The notes below the pieces were generated by a model, which was not told where the DNA came from, did not search any database, and saw only the letters and a list, made by a program, of their open reading frames with translations. Below are positions 6,481 to 10,780 of a DNA stretch of 10,780 nt, piece by piece. Source of the DNA: Smithella sp. (GTDB lineage: Bacteria; Desulfobacterota; Syntrophia; Syntrophales; Smithellaceae); assembly GCA_012797505.1 (NCBI GenBank), contig JAAZOZ010000148.1:1-10780 (forward strand), read 5' to 3'. Made by a program: the position numbers and the translations under genes. Within the stretch, counting starts at the first letter, position 1. Each line of letters begins with the position of its first letter.

Positions 6481-7281
6481 CTACACATATCCGCGCTTCT
6501 CGTAGATCGTGATCATCCGGTGCGGATCGATGACTTCCCGGATAACGCGGATTTCTTCGGCGCGCGGCGGCTCGGTTTCATGGACGTCATCGCTCACCCT
6601 GAGGTCCCACGGGGTCAGTTTGACCACTTCGTCCACCGACGCCCCTGGATGAAAGCTTTCGAGATAGGCCTCTTTGGTCGTCGCATCAAAACGAAGAACG
6701 GCCTTGTTGGTGATGATGACCTGCGGACCGGTGTCCGTCGGAAGCCCCCACCGCTCCCGGGCGCCCGGACCGTCCAGATAACCGGGCGTTGTGATGAAGT
6801 CCACTTTTTCCGCCAGGCTGCGCGTGTTGTGAAGCGCAATAATGAGAACCTTTTTGGCCAGCGCTCCGATGGGGTTCGCGCCGCCGGAGCCGGGAAGGCG
6901 GCTTTTCGGCTTTTCATAATCGCCGATGGCGGTGGTGTTGATGTTTCCGTACTTGTCGATCTGGCTTCCGGCCAGAAATCCCACATCCACCCATCCGCCC
7001 TGCAAAAACATCCCCATGACATCCGTGAGCCCGCCGATCATCGCCGCTCCGGGGTTCAAACAGGGATCTCCCACGGAAAGCGCGGGCCGCGCGGGCCGCG
7101 CGTCAAACACGCCCGATTCCTGCATCAGCGTAGCTTTGGGCGCGTGCGTGTAGCGGGCGATGTTCGCCGACATGGCGGGAAAACCCGTTCCCACGACCAC
7201 AATGTCCCCGTCCCGGATTTCCCGGGCGCCGCAGCACGCCATCAATTCCGGCTTGATATAATCATTGGGATGATTGCTCAT
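6481..7281 (-). CDS. CoA-transferase subunit B, glutaconate CoA-transferase (GctB) type
   Basis: This is the beta subunit of a family I CoA-transferase, which moves CoA from a donor acyl-CoA to a free carboxylate through an enzyme-glutamyl-CoA thioester. The 266-residue length is usual. Visible motifs: VVGTGFPAMSANIARYTHAP (residues 29-48), TLMQESG with Glu55 at the place of the catalytic glutamate of GctB (Glu54), WVDVGFLAGSQIDKYGNINTT, and LPGSGGANPIGALAKK. The retained glutamate argues for a transferase over the related IpdAB ring-opening hydrolases, although that needs alignment. It starts 15 bp after subunit A, with GAGGAGGT before the ATG, so the two are co-translated partners. Acid substrate and CoA donor are not evident. 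As the only acid-activating enzyme here, it probably activates the product of the radical enzyme or oxidoreductase. Confidence 0.9.
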   Translation of the reverse strand: MSNHPNDYIKPELMACCGAREIRDGDIVVVGTGFPAMSANIARYTHAPKATLMQESGVFDARPARPALSVGDPCLNPGAAMIGGLTDVMGMFLQGGWVDVGFLAGSQIDKYGNINTTAIGDYEKPKSRLPGSGGANPIGALAKKVLIIALHNTRSLAEKVDFITTPGYLDGPGARERWGLPTDTGPQVIITNKAVLRFDATTKEAYLESFHPGASVDEVVKLTPWDLRVSDDVHETEPPRAEEIRVIREVIDPHRMITIYEKRGYV

Positions 7282-7296
7282 GCGTCCACCTCCTCT

Positions 7297-8232
7297 TCAG
7301 TACGTGTAGGATACGGGGTAGCCGTAGTCGAATTTCGCCTGCAGCTTTTTGTACTGCGCGTATCCGAATTTTTGAATGTAGTGATTGACGTACTCTGTGC
7401 GGTCCTTCACCCCAAACACCCATTCGTCCAGAAACGCCTGAAATCCCTCGACGGTATTGGAAGCTTCCTTGTACAGATAGCCGTAGGCCAGATCCATGTC
7501 ATAGAAGCCGGGCGTGTATCCGGGATGCGCGCCGAAGGGCTCCTCGGTCACCGCGACAACCTTGAACGCCGGCACGATGGTGCGGGACGGATCCTTGCCG
7601 ATCGTTTCCCGGCTGACGATCCGTTCGCAACTCACGATGACCTTACGCGCCGCGTTGGCGCCCCACTTGCAGTCGCCGCCGATGCCCCACATCTGGGCAT
7701 TTCCCTCCTCGTCCGCCTGCTGCACATGAATGATCGCCACGTCCGGATGCAGCGCCGGCGCCAGCATCACGGGGCTGCCGTCAAAGGGAGATTCGATCAT
7801 CTTGTACTTGCCATCTCCCATGAAAGATTTAATGTTCATCAGATCGGTCCCCACCATGTCCTTGACCGGCACGAAGGGCATGCCCATCGCGCCCGCCATC
7901 AGCATGAGCGGAAGGGAAAGATTGGTGTATTCCTCCAGCTCGATTTTGTGGGGGATCCCCTTCTCGATCGATCGCCGGTAGCAACGGGCAAGGCCGTACA
8001 CCCCCAGCGAAATGAAGGTGGCAATGAACCGCTTCACGCAGCCCGCGCCGATCAGCATGTCGAAGTCGTCCGCGGCGTTGCTTCGCGTGATGGTCAGGTC
8101 CTTCTTTTTCTGACGGATGATCTCGTGGATGGCCGCAAACGGCGGTCTGCAGACATAGCCGCCGATAAACAGAAACTCCCCGTCATGGACAAATTGTTGA
8201 ATGGCGTCCGCGGTGGACATCACCTTGCCCAT
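7297..8232 (-). CDS. CoA-transferase subunit A, glutaconate CoA-transferase (GctA) type
   Basis: This alpha subunit partners the beta subunit just downstream (15-bp gap). The 311 residues follow the GctA/IpdA pattern: GEFLFIGGYVCRPPFAAIHEI near the N-terminus, KIELEEYTNLSLPLMLMAGA (residues 96-115), MPFVPVKDMVGTDLM (118-132), a DVAIIHVQQADEEGNAQMWG segment (164-183), GGDCKWGANAARKVIVSCERI and GAHPGYTPGFYDMD (235-247). The ATG at 8232 has a strong GGAGGAGGGG site directly upstream; an internal ATG four codons later lacks one. The gene follows the glycyl radical enzyme after 55 bp that contain a small hairpin. The alpha subunit builds part of the active site, while the covalent glutamate is in the beta subunit. 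The carboxylic acid it serves is unknown. Confidence 0.9.
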   Translation of the reverse strand: MGKVMSTADAIQQFVHDGEFLFIGGYVCRPPFAAIHEIIRQKKKDLTITRSNAADDFDMLIGAGCVKRFIATFISLGVYGLARCYRRSIEKGIPHKIELEEYTNLSLPLMLMAGAMGMPFVPVKDMVGTDLMNIKSFMGDGKYKMIESPFDGSPVMLAPALHPDVAIIHVQQADEEGNAQMWGIGGDCKWGANAARKVIVSCERIVSRETIGKDPSRTIVPAFKVVAVTEEPFGAHPGYTPGFYDMDLAYGYLYKEASNTVEGFQAFLDEWVFGVKDRTEYVNHYIQKFGYAQYKKLQAKFDYGYPVSYTY

Positions 8233-8250
8233 ACCCCTCCTCCTTTGCGT

Positions 8251-8266
8251 GAAACGGCGGCGTTTC
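8251..8266 (-). repeat. Small perfect hairpin between the radical-enzyme and CoA-transferase genes
   Basis: GAAACG and CGTTTC form a 6-bp perfect stem with a 4-nt loop in the 55-bp gap just before the subunit A ribosome-binding site. A competing GGCG-GAAA-CGCC fold overlaps it. No T-run follows, so it is not a clear terminator. It could shield the upstream message from 3' decay or lower downstream expression. Confidence 0.35.
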
Positions 8267-8287
8267 CGCCTTCAACCGACCCCGCTG

Positions 8288-10669
8288 TCAGATTTCAAAT
8301 TCTGTTCTGCTGATGATTTCATCCTGGGCGATTTCGCTGAGGCCCACAAATTCCGCGGAGTAGCCGCTGACCCGGACAAACAGGTCGCGGTGCTTCTCCG
8401 GATGCTGCTGCGCGTCCCGGAGAACCTCCGAATCCACCATATTGAACTGAACCTGCGTTCCACCGTTTCGAAAATAGGTTTGGATCAGCGCCGCCAGGTG
8501 TTCCGTCCGGATTTTCTTCCCCTGAAAGCGCATGTTGAGATTGACGCCGTTCGTGGCCCGGGTCACCGGAAGTTTGACGACGGAATTCATGATCGCCGTC
8601 GGACCGGATAATGCGTTTCCCGTCGTGGGCGTAATGCCGTTGCCCAGGACGTCTCCGGCAAACCGGCCGTCCGGCGTGGCGCCCGTGAAAGCGCCCATGG
8701 TAATGTGGAAGCCGACCGAAAACACGCCCGGCCAGAAGAAGCCTCCCCGGAAATTCCGGTAGCCGGACAACACGTCGCAGTAGTGGTCCATCACGCGGAC
8801 GCCCAGCGCGTCAACGTCGTCGTTGTCGTTGCCGTACTTGGGAACGCGGTTCAGGAAGTAGGCGCGTTTGTCCTCTGCGTCCTGCCAATCCTGCGACAGC
8901 CACGAGGCAAGGTCGGCCATCGTAAAGAGTTTGTCTTCAAAGACCGCCTTTTTCACTGAGTAGAGGCTGTCCACCACATTGGCAAACCCCATGAGCTGCA
9001 CACCCGTGGAATTGTAGTGTGCGCCTCCCCGCGTCAGGTCCAGACCTTTTTCCAGACAGCCGTCCACCATGGCCGAGGCGAAGGGCGAGGGAACATTTTC
9101 GGCAATCGTGCGGTCGAGCACTTCCATGCCCCGGACCATCTGGTTGATAAAATGACGCACCTGCCTGTCATAGGCGCTCCAGACGTCTTCAAAATTTTCA
9201 AAGGCCGCCGGGTCTCCCGTTTCGACGCCGCTCGGATACCCGAAGATATTGTCAATCCCGTTGGCCAGGGCAAGCTCCAGACATTTGATGCCGCTGAACT
9301 GCACCGCAAAGGTGGATCCGAAGGTTTTCCCTTGCGCGTTCGGCTCCAGACAGCCGACCATCCCGTAGTTGCGGGCGTCTTCGAGGGTGTGGCCCGCATG
9401 GACCAGCGACCGGATAATCGCTTCGTCGTTGAAAAAATGCATCAGCACGCCGTCGCGGGTATAATCAACCGCCCGGCGCATCAGCTCCACGGGACAGTCC
9501 GGCGAAACGCGGACGCCGAAATTGGGCTGAACCGTCCGCACGTCGGCAAATGCGTCCAGGGCAATGTAGCTCATCTCATTGACGGCGTCTTTCCCGTCAA
9601 CCCCCACGCCGCCCACGGTAACGTTCTGCGTCGTTTTGCCTTCCGTCCCCTCCCCGCCGGGGATAAAAGCCTCTTCCAGCACATTCCAGATCTCGTTCAC
9701 TTTTACAAAAAGCATGGCCGTCAGTTCCCGGGCCTGCGCTTGTGTAATCCTGCCCGCTTCCGCGTCTCTCCGATAATAGGGGTACAGAATCTGGTCGATC
9801 CGGCCCAGGGAAATGGAATTCCCTCCCGATTCGATCTGGGAAACCAGGTGAATGAAATAGAGGCTCTGGACCGCTTCATGAAACGTTTCGGCCGGGTGTT
9901 CGGGAACGCGGGCGCAGACGCGGGCCATTTCCTGAAGCTCCGCTTTCCGGCCGGGATCGGATTCGGCCGCCGCCATGGCGAGCGCCCGTTCGCTGTAACG
10001 GTGCGCGAAGGCGATGACCGCCCGGCAGCTCCGGATCACCGCCTCATAGAAGAGACCCTTTTCACCTTTTTGGTCTTCCGCGGAAAGACCGGCAAGCTTT
10101 TGCCCGGCCTCTCCGATAACGGATGACAGCCCGCCTTCCAGGATCTTGTCATGGTTCATGGTAAAATGACCGATCCCGTACGTAATCTCGAGCATCATGG
10201 TAAAGATGTACTTGTCCATGTCCGTCAGAATGTCTTCCGGCATGCTTCTCTGCATCTGCTCCTCGACGGTTTTCCCCTTCCAGAAGGGAAGAATCCGGGT
10301 CGCCAGCTCATCCTTTTCCGCCTGCGTAATCAGCGCACGCTGCAGAGCGCGCCTGTCGAAATTTTCCAGGTCTCCCTCGATCCACAGCGACTTGTTTTCC
10401 GGAAACAGCGGCGCGCCCTTGAGCTTGGAGGTGCGGCATCCGACAATGACTTCGTTTTCGCGGATGATGACGCTGATGTTTTTCAGAATATGCTCCAGGG
10501 CGAGGCTCATCCTCGTCAGAGGCGGCTTGTCCCTATGAAGCCTCATGGATTCGGTCAGGCAGCGGGCGCGCTCGATGCAGACTTCCTGCGGCGCGTCGAT
10601 GATCCTCCAGCGGAGCATTTGGATGCGGGAAGGTTCCGCCGGCTGCGACAGGGCCTGTTGTGTGCTCAT
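8288..10669 (-). CDS. Glycyl radical enzyme, diol-dehydratase-like subgroup, substrate unknown
   Basis: This oxygen-sensitive cytoplasmic enzyme uses a protein glycyl radical to form a thiyl radical on an active-site cysteine. The 793 residues match glycerol dehydratase-like members (about 790) better than benzylsuccinate synthase (about 865). The PFL-type barrel runs through most of the chain. The cysteine loop is GMVGCLEP (Cys440, Glu442) and the C-terminal glycyl loop is RVSGYSAEF (Gly769). Cys-x-Glu is typical of dehydratases, choline lyase and related lyases. By spacing against glycerol dehydratase, His164 is kept (His168) and Ser282 is kept (Ser285). His281 becomes Asn284 and Asp447 becomes Phe454, so glycerol dehydration is unlikely and a less polar substrate is suggested. 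No arginine occurs 15 residues after the cysteine, where benzylsuccinate synthase binds fumarate. AGGAGGTG lies 4 nt before the ATG, and the gene begins 19 bp after the upstream stop. No activating enzyme is in the window. Family certain, reaction unknown. Confidence 0.93.
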   Translation of the reverse strand: MSTQQALSQPAEPSRIQMLRWRIIDAPQEVCIERARCLTESMRLHRDKPPLTRMSLALEHILKNISVIIRENEVIVGCRTSKLKGAPLFPENKSLWIEGDLENFDRRALQRALITQAEKDELATRILPFWKGKTVEEQMQRSMPEDILTDMDKYIFTMMLEITYGIGHFTMNHDKILEGGLSSVIGEAGQKLAGLSAEDQKGEKGLFYEAVIRSCRAVIAFAHRYSERALAMAAAESDPGRKAELQEMARVCARVPEHPAETFHEAVQSLYFIHLVSQIESGGNSISLGRIDQILYPYYRRDAEAGRITQAQARELTAMLFVKVNEIWNVLEEAFIPGGEGTEGKTTQNVTVGGVGVDGKDAVNEMSYIALDAFADVRTVQPNFGVRVSPDCPVELMRRAVDYTRDGVLMHFFNDEAIIRSLVHAGHTLEDARNYGMVGCLEPNAQGKTFGSTFAVQFSGIKCLELALANGIDNIFGYPSGVETGDPAAFENFEDVWSAYDRQVRHFINQMVRGMEVLDRTIAENVPSPFASAMVDGCLEKGLDLTRGGAHYNSTGVQLMGFANVVDSLYSVKKAVFEDKLFTMADLASWLSQDWQDAEDKRAYFLNRVPKYGNDNDDVDALGVRVMDHYCDVLSGYRNFRGGFFWPGVFSVGFHITMGAFTGATPDGRFAGDVLGNGITPTTGNALSGPTAIMNSVVKLPVTRATNGVNLNMRFQGKKIRTEHLAALIQTYFRNGGTQVQFNMVDSEVLRDAQQHPEKHRDLFVRVSGYSAEFVGLSEIAQDEIISRTEFEI

Positions 10670-10688
10670 AAAACACCTCCTGCAAACG

Positions 10689-10780
10689 TTAAACCTTGAT
10701 GCGCATATGGTTGACCAGAATCGCGTCCCGGACCGACTTCGGAAGAAACTGATTGAGCCACAGAAAAAAGCTGCTCATGA
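10689..10780 (-). CDS. 3' end of an upstream gene, possibly a short-chain dehydrogenase
   Basis: An open frame entering from beyond position 10780 ends with SSFFLWLNQFLPKSVRDAIL followed by VNHMRIKV and a TAA stop at 10689-10691. It ends 19 bp before the glycyl radical enzyme start, so the two are probably co-transcribed. The Leu-Pro-x-x-x-Arg-Asp pattern in a short basic tail resembles the C-terminal ends of some short-chain dehydrogenases/reductases, but 30 residues are too few to be sure. An ATG at 10778 could in principle begin a 29-residue peptide; a truncated longer gene is more likely. Confidence 0.4.
   Translation of the reverse strand, partial: MSSFFLWLNQFLPKSVRDAILVNHMRIKV

Noticed and set aside
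6520..8313. Plus-strand open frame of 597 codons opposite both CoA-transferase genes
   Set aside because: It crosses the boundary of two well-supported genes and has no recognisable domain.
9017..10126. Plus-strand open frame opposite the radical-enzyme gene
   Set aside because: Antisense shadow of a well-supported gene; no domain seen.
8288..10669. Benzylsuccinate/alkylsuccinate synthase or pyruvate formate-lyase as a firm call
   Set aside because: There is no Cys-Cys pair as in pyruvate formate-lyase. Length and the Cys-x-Glu loop fit the dehydratase-like group better than benzylsuccinate synthase, but without an alignment the fumarate-adding option is left open.

Overview
The window reads as one continuous run of minus-strand genes (transcribed from position 10780 towards 1) from a moderately GC-rich strict anaerobe. 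A glycyl radical enzyme, an aldehyde:ferredoxin oxidoreductase (tungsten-pterin family), a glutaconate-type CoA-transferase pair and an acyl-CoA dehydrogenase occur together. This suggests a sulfate-reducing or syntrophic bacterium of the Desulfobacterota type. That placement is inferred from gene content; there is no rRNA or other phylogenetic marker here. No tRNA, CRISPR array, insertion sequence or convincing plus-strand gene was seen.

Layout in order of transcription: the 3' end of an unidentified gene, possibly a short-chain dehydrogenase (10780-10689); a 793-residue glycyl radical enzyme (10669-8288); CoA-transferase subunits A (8232-7297) and B (7281-6481); an MmgE/PrpD-family protein (6420-5053); an acyl-CoA dehydrogenase (5026-3866); a broken paraoxonase-like lactonase/arylesterase (3826-2721); a small SCP2-like lipid-binding protein (2631-2191); an aldehyde ferredoxin oxidoreductase (2042-165); and the first 42 codons of an MFS transporter (126-1). 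Gaps are 15-60 bp from the glycyl radical enzyme through the start of the paraoxonase-like gene. They widen to 89 bp before the SCP2 gene and 148 bp before the oxidoreductase, so the last genes may have their own control. These two wider gaps share an interrupted 17-bp motif, and the larger one holds a nested inverted repeat.

The set looks like a catabolic module for an organic acid or a hydrophobic compound. The MFS protein may import it. The radical enzyme would do the difficult bond chemistry, and the oxidoreductase would oxidise an aldehyde to an acid and reduce ferredoxin. The CoA-transferase would activate the acid, and the acyl-CoA dehydrogenase (and perhaps the MmgE/PrpD protein) would continue towards beta-oxidation. 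The order of steps and the substrate are inference. Three enzymes have non-standard active sites. The radical enzyme keeps Cys-x-Glu and the glycyl loop but lacks two polar residues of glycerol dehydratase. The MmgE/PrpD protein lacks the usual histidines. The dehydrogenase appears to carry its catalytic base at the alternative site used by isovaleryl- and long-chain acyl-CoA dehydrogenases. Together these make a substrate outside the well-known pathways plausible. The radical-SAM activating enzyme that the glycyl radical enzyme needs is not in the window.
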